Of a stretch of 64,000 nt of DNA, positions 23,227-31,212 are shown piece by piece. Position numbers and translations under genes: made by a program. This stretch comes from Thioclava atlantica. GTDB lineage: Bacteria; Pseudomonadota; Alphaproteobacteria; Rhodobacterales; Rhodobacteraceae. The stretch's first letter is position 1; each line of letters begins with the position of its first letter. The DNA lies in assembly GCF_000737065.1 (NCBI RefSeq), contig NZ_AQRC01000011.1:1-64000 (forward strand), in the 5' to 3' direction. A model generated the notes under the pieces. The model worked only from the letters and a program-made list of their open reading frames with translations. It did not search any database and was not told the origin of the DNA.

Positions 23227-24102
23227 TCAGTCGGCTTGCAGGTTCTTGCGGATGTCACGGATGATGTCGTAGTCGGCATCCGTGATTGCTGCGAACCCGT
23301 CGGCCTTGAACGGCGTCAGGACTGCATCGCCCGCGTCGGTCCCTGGCTCCAGCGTCAGGAAGGCGTCCTTGATTGAGTCTTCAAGCGCCTCGGTCATGTC
23401 GGTGCGCATAACCCAAGGATATTGTGGGATATCGGCGGAGTAACCGATGACAATCAGCTTCGATGCATCAACCGACCCCTTGGCCAGCAGGCTCTCGTAG
23501 ATCGGACGGCTCAGACCGCCGACAGCGGCATTGCCCAGCTCGACGTTGCGCGCCACCGCGTCGTGCGCGCCCGTGAAGTTCTGGGTATAGTCATCGCCCT
23601 CCGTCACGCCTTCGAGCATCATCGTGTATTTCGGCGCGAAGTGGCTCGAGGTGGATGCCTGATCGCCAAAAGCCACATCGATGCCCGACCCTTCGATATC
23701 GTCGATCGAGTCGATACCGCTTTCGACATTGGCAATGAGGACAGACTGGTAGGTGGTGCTTCCATCCGTCACGCGCGCGGCGAACGGCTCGATGTCCAGA
23801 TCGCCATCCGCCATCTTGGCCTTGGCGATGGTGTAGGAGGCCGGCCCAAAATACGCGACATCCACGCGGCCAAAGCGCATCGCCTCGATCATCGAAGAGT
23901 AATCGGTCGTGACGATCAGTTCGATATCCTTGCCGAGCTTCTCTTCAAGATACGCGGCCAGCGGCTTGTTATCCTGGATCACGGTCGAGGCGTTTTCATC
24001 AGGAAGCAGCGCGACGCGCAAAGTGTCCGGATCATAATCGCCTGCTGCGAATGCGGCTGTTGAGGCCAGCAGCATGGCGGTGAGAGTTGCGATATTCTTC
24101 AT
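23227..24102 (-). CDS. ptxB: Phosphite/phosphonate ABC transporter substrate-binding protein
   Basis: This protein of about 291 residues has a cleavable Sec signal (KNIATLTAMLLASTAAFA, cleavage after AFA) and the PhnD/PtxB fold. LLPDENASTVIQDN and DYSSMIEAMRFGRVDVAYFGP contain the residues that line the oxyanion pocket in this family. I prefer ATG 24102, preceded by GGAG at the right distance, over the in-frame ATG four codons upstream. It captures the ligand in the periplasm and delivers it to the permease. The gene sits between ptxA and ptxC with gaps of 11-24 bases. Confidence 0.92.
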   Translation of the reverse strand: MKNIATLTAMLLASTAAFAAGDYDPDTLRVALLPDENASTVIQDNKPLAAYLEEKLGKDIELIVTTDYSSMIEAMRFGRVDVAYFGPASYTIAKAKMADGDLDIEPFAARVTDGSTTYQSVLIANVESGIDSIDDIEGSGIDVAFGDQASTSSHFAPKYTMMLEGVTEGDDYTQNFTGAHDAVARNVELGNAAVGGLSRPIYESLLAKGSVDASKLIVIGYSADIPQYPWVMRTDMTEALEDSIKDAFLTLEPGTDAGDAVLTPFKADGFAAITDADYDIIRDIRKNLQAD

Positions 24103-24125
24103 GGCAGTCTCCAAGAGTTGAAAGA

Positions 24126-24905
24126 TCAGTTGGTCGTATCGGCCGGCGCGCCGTAGATGCGCGACAGCGCGGCGTTATCCAGTGCCGAGGGCGGTCCGTC
24201 AAAAACGATGTCACCATCACAGAGGCCGATGATGCGATCGGCATAGGCCTTGGCAAAATCGAGTTGGTGAAGGCTGACAATGACGGGAATTCGGTCTTCG
24301 CGGCATACGTCGCGGAGGATTTTCATCACCCGGTCCGAAGATGCTGGATCGAGCGATGCGATAGGCTCGTCCGCGAGGATCAGCTTTGGCTCCTGCGTGA
24401 GCGCGCGCGCAATGCCGACGCGCTGCTGCTGGCCACCCGAAAGGCTGTCACAGCGTGTCAGCGCCTTGTCAAAGAGGCCCACGCGGCTGAGAGATTCCAG
24501 CGCAAGGTGTTTCTCGGCGCGCGAAAAGCCTGCCAAACTGCTCCAGACAGAATGGCGACCGAGACGCGCCATGAGGACATTGCGCAGAGTGCTCAGGCGG
24601 CCGATCAGTTGGTGCTGCTGAAAGATCATGGCGGTGTCGCGCCGATGAAACCGGATATCGCGGCGCGACTTCAACTGCTGGCCCGCCGATGTCACGATAT
24701 GTCCTGCGCTTGGCTGGGTCAGCAGGTTGAGAGTGCGAAGAAGCGTAGACTTACCGGCGCCCGACGGACCAAGAAGGACGGTCACTTCCCCGTCCATGAA
24801 TTGGCAGGTGGTCTTATTGAGTGCGCGTGTGCCGTTCGGGTACACGACTTCGACATCGTCGACGCTCAGAATATCACGTCCCATAATACTCATTGACCCA
24901 TCCAT
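24126..24905 (-). CDS. ptxA: Phosphite/phosphonate ABC transporter ATPase
   Basis: This 259-residue cytoplasmic nucleotide-binding subunit (PhnC family) has Walker [10 protein letters not shown] (about residues 43-51), Q-loop [11 protein letters not shown], signature [15 protein letters not shown], Walker [13 protein letters not shown] and H-loop VSLHQLD. All are intact. It is the first gene of the minus-strand ptxABC operon, with AGAAGGAG upstream of its ATG. Its 5' end faces ptxD across a 121-bp gap. The identity of the substrate comes from the neighbours; alone it could equally serve a phosphonate importer. Confidence 0.93.
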   Translation of the reverse strand: MDGSMSIMGRDILSVDDVEVVYPNGTRALNKTTCQFMDGEVTVLLGPSGAGKSTLLRTLNLLTQPSAGHIVTSAGQQLKSRRDIRFHRRDTAMIFQQHQLIGRLSTLRNVLMARLGRHSVWSSLAGFSRAEKHLALESLSRVGLFDKALTRCDSLSGGQQQRVGIARALTQEPKLILADEPIASLDPASSDRVMKILRDVCREDRIPVIVSLHQLDFAKAYADRIIGLCDGDIVFDGPPSALDNAALSRIYGAPADTTN

Positions 24906-24938
24906 CGCACCGATTCTCCTTCTGTTAGTTCTTTGATA

Positions 24939-24972
24939 CGCAATATATATGACAGTTTTATTACATATTGCG
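24939..24972. promoter_or_regulatory. Inverted repeat in the ptxA-ptxD divergent promoter region
   Basis: CGCAATAT (24939-24946) and ATATTGCG (24965-24972) form a perfect 8-bp inverted repeat with an 18-base AT-rich centre. It lies in the 121-bp gap between the divergent ptxABC and ptxDE genes. The position fits a binding site for the LysR-type protein PtxE or for PhoB; no clear Pho box was recognised. Confidence 0.5.
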
Positions 24973-25026
24973 ATATATGTTCCTTGCTGTTAGTGATTGG
25001 AAAATCGCAGCTAAGGATGTTGGATA

Positions 25027-26022
25027 ATGGTCAAAATTGTAGTGCCCAACTGGATCGAAGATGAGACGCTGGCACGCCTTTCAGCGCACGGGGATGTCGT
25101 GACCAGCGAGGGGCGCGATCCACTCGCCGACGACGAATTGCGTGCGGCTTGCGCGGATGCATCGGCGTTGATGGCCTTCATGACCGAGTGCGTCGACCGC
25201 CCATTTCTGGACGCCTGCCCCAAATTGAAGATTATTGCCGGCGCATTGAAAGGCTTCGATAATCTTGATCAGCGGGCCTGCACAGATGCCAGGGTGCTGT
25301 TGACCTATGTTCCGAACCTTTTGACCGAGCCGACGGCCGAGTTGGCCATTGGCCTCAGCATTGCGCTCGCACGGAACATGCGTGCGGGAGACGCGCATCT
25401 ACGGTCAGGAACGTTCGCCGGGTGGCGGCCCAATTTTTATGGTGGCAGCCTGCAAGGCGCGACCGTGGGCATCATCGGCGGCGGTGCAGTGGGCCGCGAG
25501 ACAATGCGGCTCCTTTCGGGTTTTCGAGGCCGGCGCATCTACTTCGACGAAAATCGCCTCGACCCCACGACGGAAAAAGCTCTCGATGCGCAGTACGCTC
25601 CGCTCGATGATCTCACCCGCCTGTCTGACTTCATCATCCTTGCGCTGCCATTGACGGACCAGACCAAGCACATCGTGAATGTATCTTTTCTAGCAGCGAT
25701 GAAACAAGGGGCTTATCTGGTCAATCCCGCGCGCGGATCGTTGGTGGATGAGGCCGCCGTCGTGGAGGCGCTGAACACAGGCCGCCTTGCCGGCTATGCC
25801 GCGGACACGTTCGAGATGGAGGATTGGCATCGCCCGGATCGGCCAAGGCAAGTTCATCCAGCGCTCCTCGCCTGTGACCAAACGGTTCTGACACCGCATA
25901 TCGGATCGGCAGTCAGCGAGGTGCGCCGCCAGATTGCAGCCGAGGCCGCCGATGAGATCATCGCCTTTCTTTCTGGCAAGCGGCCGCGCCACGCCGTCAA
26001 TCCCGAGGTGCTCGAGACGTGA
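25027..26022 (+). CDS. ptxD: Phosphite (phosphonate) dehydrogenase, NAD-dependent
   Basis: This 331-residue member of the D-2-hydroxyacid dehydrogenase family oxidises phosphite to phosphate while reducing NAD+. Every active-site residue known for PtxD of Pseudomonas stutzeri is found with a constant offset of minus one: Lys75 in ALKGFDN, Trp133 and Tyr138 in GWRPNFYGG, Arg236 in NPARGSLVDE, Glu265 in FEMEDW and His291 in TPHIGSA. The Rossmann motif is GIIGGGAVG (residues 148-156), and an acidic Asp174 at the end of the second beta strand predicts NAD+ over NADP+. The ATGG at 25027 starts the gene; the stop overlaps ptxE. Confidence in PtxD rather than a generic family member is high. Confidence 0.95.
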   Translation: MVKIVVPNWIEDETLARLSAHGDVVTSEGRDPLADDELRAACADASALMAFMTECVDRPFLDACPKLKIIAGALKGFDNLDQRACTDARVLLTYVPNLLTEPTAELAIGLSIALARNMRAGDAHLRSGTFAGWRPNFYGGSLQGATVGIIGGGAVGRETMRLLSGFRGRRIYFDENRLDPTTEKALDAQYAPLDDLTRLSDFIILALPLTDQTKHIVNVSFLAAMKQGAYLVNPARGSLVDEAAVVEALNTGRLAGYAADTFEMEDWHRPDRPRQVHPALLACDQTVLTPHIGSAVSEVRRQIAAEAADEIIAFLSGKRPRHAVNPEVLET

Positions 26023-26885
26023 ACCCGACTGTTCTCAAAAGCTTCGTCGCGCTGGCCGAACTCGGCAGCTTCCAGACTGCCGCCGTCCGGATCGGCATCG
26101 CGCAGCCTACCCTGTCGCAACATATCAAGAAATTGGAGGAGGACTTAGGCGCGCCCTTGATCCAGCGCAGCCATAGCGGCAGCCGCCTGACCGACGCCGG
26201 GCTGCGACTCCTGCCACATGCACAGCAGATTCTTACATCCACTCAAAGGGCACAGGCCGCCGTTTTATCCGAGTCGCTCAAGATCGGGTGCAGCGGCAAC
26301 ATCGCATCATACTTCATGCCGGATGCGCTGGCATCCTTTCTCAAACAGACATCATCGCAGATGCGATGGGAGGTCATCTCAGCCCCAAACCCTCGCGTTG
26401 CGCAGATGTTGCTGGCCGAAGAGATCGACATCGCCGCGATGGAGTGGCCAATTTCCCACCCCGCCGTAACGGTGGCTCCTTGGCTCAGCGATGAAATGAT
26501 CGTCATCCTGCCAAGCGATCATCCACTTGCCACGCGCGAAGAGATCAGCTTTGCCGAACTCAAGACGCTCAAGATGCTGGGCGGCGAGCGCGGCAGCGGG
26601 ACCGGCACCCTTCTGACAGAAGCACTAGGGCCCCAAGCAGAAGATGTCGACACCATCGGCAATGTGGGCTCGACCGAGGCAGTTAAGCGCAGCGTGGCCG
26701 CCGGTCTGGGCGCGTCCATCGTGCTGGAGACGGCGGTGCGAGGCGAAATTGCTTCGGGCTCGCTGGCACGAGCAAGGCTCGAAGGAATGCCTTTGAGAAA
26801 GCAGTTTTTCATCGCGCAAATCACATCAAGCGCCGAGACCGGCCCAGCGGCCCGGCTTTTCAAGTTTCTACTTGAGTCCGACTGA
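26019..26885 (+). CDS. ptxE: LysR-family regulator of the phosphite locus
   Basis: This 288-residue LysR protein begins with GTG at 26019, overlapping the ptxD stop as GTGA. The helix-turn-helix spans about residues 5-55 (ALAELGSFQTAAVRIGIAQP then LSQHIKKLEEDLG) and the effector domain follows from about residue 85. In P. stutzeri the last gene of the ptx operon, ptxE, is also a LysR regulator. Here it is co-transcribed with ptxD and could act on the inverted repeat at 24939-24972. The effector is unknown. Confidence 0.88.
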   Translation: MNPTVLKSFVALAELGSFQTAAVRIGIAQPTLSQHIKKLEEDLGAPLIQRSHSGSRLTDAGLRLLPHAQQILTSTQRAQAAVLSESLKIGCSGNIASYFMPDALASFLKQTSSQMRWEVISAPNPRVAQMLLAEEIDIAAMEWPISHPAVTVAPWLSDEMIVILPSDHPLATREEISFAELKTLKMLGGERGSGTGTLLTEALGPQAEDVDTIGNVGSTEAVKRSVAAGLGASIVLETAVRGEIASGSLARARLEGMPLRKQFFIAQITSSAETGPAARLFKFLLESD

Positions 26886-26928
26886 CGACCCTACCCGGAT
26901 AGATTGGATCGACGCGCTAGTCACAGAG

Positions 26929-27187
26929 GGGGTTCCGTCGCAAAGTTCAGTGTGGCCAAGAAAGACGCTTCCTCGGTTGCGCGTCACGCGGCAAGACTGG
27001 CATAGATCTCGAAGGGGCAACCACTTCCCAACTCTCCTTTCCTGATCATGTGTGCCGTTTCTATACCGTCCAAAGTTGCAGTTGCTGATCTGAATGACTT
27101 GAAGCCCAACATCGGCCTGATCCGCCGTTTTACGCCTCGGTGATCCTGCTCAACGATGTTGTTATCCGGCATGAATGATCTCGGCAC
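26929..27187 (-). mobile_element. IS6-family element, 3'-terminal remnant
   Basis: GGGTTCCGTCGCAAAGTT near 26930 resembles the terminal inverted repeat of IS6/IS26-like elements (GGxTCTGTxGCAAA). About 55 bases inside it, a minus-strand frame gives the C terminus of an IS6 transposase. The opposite end and most of the transposase are missing. Confidence 0.7.
26984..27187 (-). pseudogene. IS6-family transposase, C-terminal fragment
   Basis: The fragment of about 67 residues contains NNIVEQDHRGVKRRIRPM followed by LGFKSFRSATATLDGIE and HMIRKG, the canonical end of IS6/IS26 transposases, including the catalytic Glu in VEQDH. The upstream domain with the two catalytic aspartates is absent; sequence beyond 27187 does not match the family, so a deletion or a later insertion removed it. 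Confidence 0.8.
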
Positions 27188-27412
27188 CCCAATCGGAGGT
27201 TTATAATACCTCGATGTGGGTTAGAATTGACCCACCGGGATTGGGGTGTTGGGAGCACGAATGGCGGGCAGGCCGAAGTATCTCATGAGCTGAGAGCTCG
27301 AGTTGTTATCTGGCCGCCCCTTCGACTTGCCCGGTTGCGCTGCGAGCGCGGATCCGTAGTTGTCGTGTGGCCCGCTGGCTCCCTTGTTTTTGAACATTGA
27401 AAGGAGCCAATC

Positions 27413-27606
27413 ATGAAGATCATTGCCCTCGATGTGCATCGTACCTTCGCACAAGTGGCGATCCTGGAGAACGGCAAGATCAGGGATGCCGGTCGCCTGG
27501 AGCTTGAGCGCGAGCATATCCTGAAATTTGCAAAGCGGCTAAATGTGGAGGACGAGATCGTTCTGGAAGCGACGGTCAACACAAAAGCCATCGTGCGACT
27601 GCTAAA
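27413..27606 (+). pseudogene. IS110-family transposase, N-terminal fragment
   Basis: An AAGGAG site precedes ATG 27413. The reading frame gives MKIIALDVHRTFAQVAILEN and, later, DEIVLEATVNTKAIVRLL, the first and second acidic motifs of the RuvC-like DEDD domain of IS110-family transposases. After about 65 codons it stops matching and fuses to a TniA-like gene in another frame. The remaining 250 or more residues, including the Tnp_20 serine domain, are lost. Confidence 0.75.
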
Positions 27607-29013
27607 CCGAGGATCAACCCCGCAGTCGAGAACATCATCGCGGTGACCCTGCGGGAGATGTGGTTGCGCCCGGAGCAGCCGGACCTTGCACCGATCGTTG
27701 AAGAGATCCGCACCCGCTGCGCAGAGGAAGGGCACACTCCGCCCGCCTATGTCACTGTCGCCCGGCGCATTCCCATCCTGTTCACCCCGGAAGAAATTGC
27801 CCGCCGCCGCCTGTCGGATAGTAAACACCTGCACCGGCTGAAGCCGCGACCGGGCTACATCCGGGCTAACCACGCGCTCGACGTTGTCCAGATCGATCAC
27901 ACGCCGGCAGACATCCAGTTTGTCGAGGTTATTGATGACCACGGTGTCTTAGTCGGGCGGCCATACCTGACCATCGCTGCCGATGTGGCGACGAGCGCGA
28001 TCATCGGCTTCTGCCTGACCCTCGAGCGGCCGTCGCGACTGTCTGTGGCACTTTGTCTGGCGCACGCGATGTGCTGCAAGATTGACTGGCTGGCAGAACG
28101 CAGTATCGATCATGCTTGGCCGATGCACGGTCGCCCAAAGCAGATCGTCGTCGATTCCGCCAAGGAATTCCAAAGCAGCACCTTCAGCAGAGGATGCGCG
28201 GACTATGGCATTTCCATTCGCATGCGGAACAAGGGCACCGTGCATCGGGGCGGAGTCGTCGAACGCCTGCTGGGGAAAGTGAACACGGCGCTGCGGGCTT
28301 TGCCGGGCAAGACGGGGCGTTCCATCGCGGATCGGGGCGACTATGCCTCGGAAGCGCGGGCACGGCTCAGCTTCGCGGATCTTGAACGCTGCATCGCGCT
28401 CGCGATCATCGACCACAACCTGAGCCAGAATGCGCGCAAGCTGACCGTTCCGGAGAAGGAGTGGGAAGATCGGTTCCAGCCGAAAGACCAGCCGATCGAT
28501 GCACCTGTCGATGTGCTGCTGAATTTCCTGCCGCGCAAGACGCGAAAAATTTCACCTCAAGGCATCACTCTCTTCGCCATCGACTATTTCGAGCCCTGGC
28601 TGGGCCCGCTGGTCGCGCGTCGTGACCGGCTGGAGCCGCTGGATCTGTGCTATGATCCTCGCGACATCAGCCATGTCTACGTCAAGGATCCGGATACCCA
28701 TGCCTGGCGGCCGGTCAGGCGACGGGACGGACTGGCCGAGCCGATCACGCTCTGGCAGCACCAGGCGGATCGACAGAGGCGGCGCGAAATCCAGCGGCGC
28801 CCTGTGCAGGAGGCATCAGCGATCCGACGCGAAATCGCCGCAACTGTTGCCGCCGCCAAAACCCCCAAAAGCCGTTTGAAGGAGATGACCCGCGCCCGGC
28901 ATGCCACCGAGGCAAAGAAGCCTTATGCCGACTTCGCTGCGCCTTCCGCCTCGGCCCAGGCAAAGCTCGACCCGGATCGTCCGCGGCGCGTCTTCCCGGT
29001 CGAGGATTGGTAA
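27607..29013 (+). pseudogene. TniA-like Mu-type transposase, N-terminally truncated
   Basis: About 465 codons encode the DDE core and C-terminal region of a Mu/TniA-type transposase. The catalytic residues are in VVQIDHTPADIQFV, IVVDSAKEFQSS and GGVVERLLG, and the C-terminal domain has LCYDPRDISHVYV. The N-terminal helix-turn-helix is missing, because the frame emerges directly from the IS110 fragment (first matching residues PRINPAVENIIAV). The protein is related to, but clearly different from, TniA of the two flanking elements, so it represents a third transposon. A start at 27643 (GTG) could still make a truncated product. Confidence 0.8.
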
Positions 29014-29014
29014 G

Positions 29015-29487
29015 GTGCCGGACCACCTCATGTCCGCCACCGTCCCACTCTTGCAGGCCGATGACGCAGTGCGGATCGCCCATGTGCGCGCGCCGCGCTG
29101 GATCAGCCATCCGGCGGCCGGCGCGGCGCATGACGCGATGCGACTGCTGCTCGAGCGACCGCGATCCCTGCGCCCACGCGGTTTGCTGCTTGCCGGTCCC
29201 TACCACAACGGCAAGACCATGATCGCCGAACGCTTCGCCGTCGAACATCTGCGTGCCGCCGACCAACAAAAGGTGTGGGTGATCCAGACCCGGGAAGGTG
29301 CAGGGCTGTCGCATTTCTATGCCAGCATCCTGTCCGGATTGCGCGCACCACAAGCCGCTGGCTGGCGCAGCCTGTCCCGCGCCGGCGATCAGGTCGATCA
29401 TCTTCTCGAGCGCCTGAAGCCGCGCCTTTTGATATTCGACGAGTTCCACAGCGCGTTGCGCGGGCGGCGCCAGGATGTGAAGGCCAT
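29015..29487 (+). pseudogene. TniB-like AAA+ ATPase, cut by TniABQ copy 2
   Basis: The gene begins with GTG 29015 (or ATG 29030), one base after the TniA-like stop. It shows Walker A GPYHNGKT and Walker B LLIFDEFHSAL before running into the left end (TGTCGCG) of TniABQ copy 2 at 29488. The C-terminal half is not present beyond the right end of that element. Together with the preceding gene it is the remnant of a separate TniAB transposon in the opposite orientation. Confidence 0.82.
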
Positions 29488-29551
29488 TGTCGCGTTGCCC
29501 TTTAATCTGAGACGCGACGCGTTTGGCGACAATTTTTGCCCTTAATTGTGA
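29488..29551. repeat. Left-end transposase-binding repeats of copy 2
   Basis: TGTCGCG is followed by TTGCCCTTTAATCTGAGACG and, after a spacer, TTGCCCTTAATTGTGAGATA. These are the same two-site arrangement as copy 1, with a one-base transposition in the first motif (CTTTAAT for CTTAATT). Confidence 0.78.
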
Positions 29552-30393
29552 GATACGGCTGTCATGGGGCCCCTGTTTCTCGCGCACCTTTGCGCGATGT
29601 GATCAACCGCGGCAAGCAATCGAGGCTCCTTCTCGAAGGCGCGCAAGAGAGCAACCCTTGCATAGTCGTCGATGCTTTTGCTGACGATGGCTGCCTTAGC
29701 CAAGGGATGAGATCGAGCGGCGGCGATTGCGGCGAGGCAGAACAGCCTAACTTCCGATCTGGGGTTCTGGACAGCGAACGACGGATCCCCGCGGAAGGTT
29801 TTGAGTGACATGGCAAAGGTGACTGCGCGCATTGCGCGCCGAAGTTGCTTGGGGCCGCGCGAGCGCGCGGCGCACTCAAGCATCTCTGCCCCGCGGCGCG
29901 CTCGGTATATCAGTTTTCCAGATATTTGTTCCTCACGGAGTTTGCCAAGGGTCTGCACAAGTCTCGTCCCGCAAACTTGGCAGTCAAATGCCCAGGCCCG
30001 CCTCCAATGCCTGAGCGAAAGACCCTCTCTGGCGCATTGCATGCAATGCTGGAATGGCATCTGAGCCGTCAGCGAGGCTTCTCGTGGCGTCATTGCCGGA
30101 AAGGTCAAAGATCGAACAACATCTGGGTTAACCCGTGCGGCGTTGGCAATCTTCGCCGCCGCAGCCGCGTCGACGTTGAAGTCCAAGGCGGTGCCATGCG
30201 CGGTATCGATTCTGAGATGAGCCAGTAGTTCCGCATCATCACAGTAGTTGGCCGCCGCCAGCCGAGACAACCAACCTGACAACAACTCGTCTGGCAGCGG
30301 CGCGACAGTCTTGGGCAGCGGGTGCGGCTTCACACCCGGGACTTCTGGAGCCGCCGATGGGGGTTCGCATGGCGCGACCAAACCGGCGTCCAT
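29542..30393 (-). CDS. tniQ: TniQ targeting protein, copy 2
   Basis: This 283-residue TniQ has the same domains as copy 1 (LPDELLSGWLSRLAAANY, then CMQC and CQVC zinc-binding pairs). Residues 1-151 are identical to copy 1. Residues 152-283 differ at roughly a third of positions, including in the segment before the C-terminal helices. The abrupt change coincides with the end of the 712-bp identical DNA tract. Differences in the C-terminal half could alter target recognition between the two elements; that is inference. It overlaps tniB and ends within a left-end repeat. Confidence 0.88.
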   Translation of the reverse strand: MDAGLVAPCEPPSAAPEVPGVKPHPLPKTVAPLPDELLSGWLSRLAAANYCDDAELLAHLRIDTAHGTALDFNVDAAAAAKIANAARVNPDVVRSLTFPAMTPREASLTAQMPFQHCMQCAREGLSLRHWRRAWAFDCQVCGTRLVQTLGKLREEQISGKLIYRARRGAEMLECAARSRGPKQLRRAMRAVTFAMSLKTFRGDPSFAVQNPRSEVRLFCLAAIAAARSHPLAKAAIVSKSIDDYARVALLRAFEKEPRLLAAVDHIAQRCARNRGPMTAVSHN

Positions 30394-31211
30394 TTTGCGA
30401 TTGCGTCATCGGTGATGCATTCCTCGCCTGTGATAATGGCGTCGATGGAAAGATCCTTGACCAGAGCGAAGATGCGCGAGGTCACCCCACCGGTCAGTGC
30501 CAAGACCTGCTTGAGAGATTTGACCTTCAGGTTGGACTTCTTTTCCAGTGGCATGGCAGCAATAAGGGTCTGGATCATGTCCGAGAACTCGGCATCGTCG
30601 CGCCAGTTTGGCAGATGATGTTCGTCCAGCCGTCGGGCAAGCTGGATATCACCGCGAATAGCATCGACGGCCTCGCTGACCCCAAGGCAGACCAGTGACA
30701 CCTCGAGTTCATTGCTGAGATACCGCAGGACATTGAGAAATCGGCGCTGTTCGCGGTGGGTCCCGGCCAAGAGATTGTGGACCTCGTCGATCATGATCAT
30801 CCGCAGGCCAAGGTCGCGTAAGAGCGCGATGACACGGACTTCGAGGGAAGCCACATTTTGAGCGCGGGCGCTAAGAGCCGTCGCCGGGGCGCCGACGGCG
30901 GCCAGGATGTGCAGGTAAAACCGCCGTTCATCAGGTGCGGGCGGCGCTTGCAACAGCAGAAGCGGTGTGCGGGTGATGCCCGACGCCGGATCGTATTCTG
31001 GTGCGTACTTGCGCGACAGGTTTCGGGCAATCATCGTCTTTCCGATCCCGGAGGCGCCATGCACAAGAAGCCCAGGCATACGGGTTTGTCGTGGCGCTTC
31101 GATCATGCCCTGCAAGCGGTCCAACACCTGTTCCGCCCGAGGAAAGCCGATCCAGATATCCGATTGAATGAGGGCGATCCGGCCGTCTTCTTCAGTTGTC
31201 CCTGCCCTCAA
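30330..31211 (-). CDS. tniB: TniB AAA+ transposition ATPase, copy 2
   Basis: About 293 residues with Walker A GASGIGKT and Walker B MIMIDEVHNLL, almost identical to copy 1. The 3' third of the gene is part of the identical tract; the 5' part shows scattered silent and conservative changes. The preferred start is TTG 31211 next to the tniA stop, with a GTG about 14 codons upstream as the alternative. It couples TniQ-bound targets to the TniA transposase and appears intact. Confidence 0.88.
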   Translation of the reverse strand: MRAGTTEEDGRIALIQSDIWIGFPRAEQVLDRLQGMIEAPRQTRMPGLLVHGASGIGKTMIARNLSRKYAPEYDPASGITRTPLLLLQAPPAPDERRFYLHILAAVGAPATALSARAQNVASLEVRVIALLRDLGLRMIMIDEVHNLLAGTHREQRRFLNVLRYLSNELEVSLVCLGVSEAVDAIRGDIQLARRLDEHHLPNWRDDAEFSDMIQTLIAAMPLEKKSNLKVKSLKQVLALTGGVTSRIFALVKDLSIDAIITGEECITDDAIAKWTPVWSRHANPHRRLQKSRV

Positions 31212-31212
31212 T

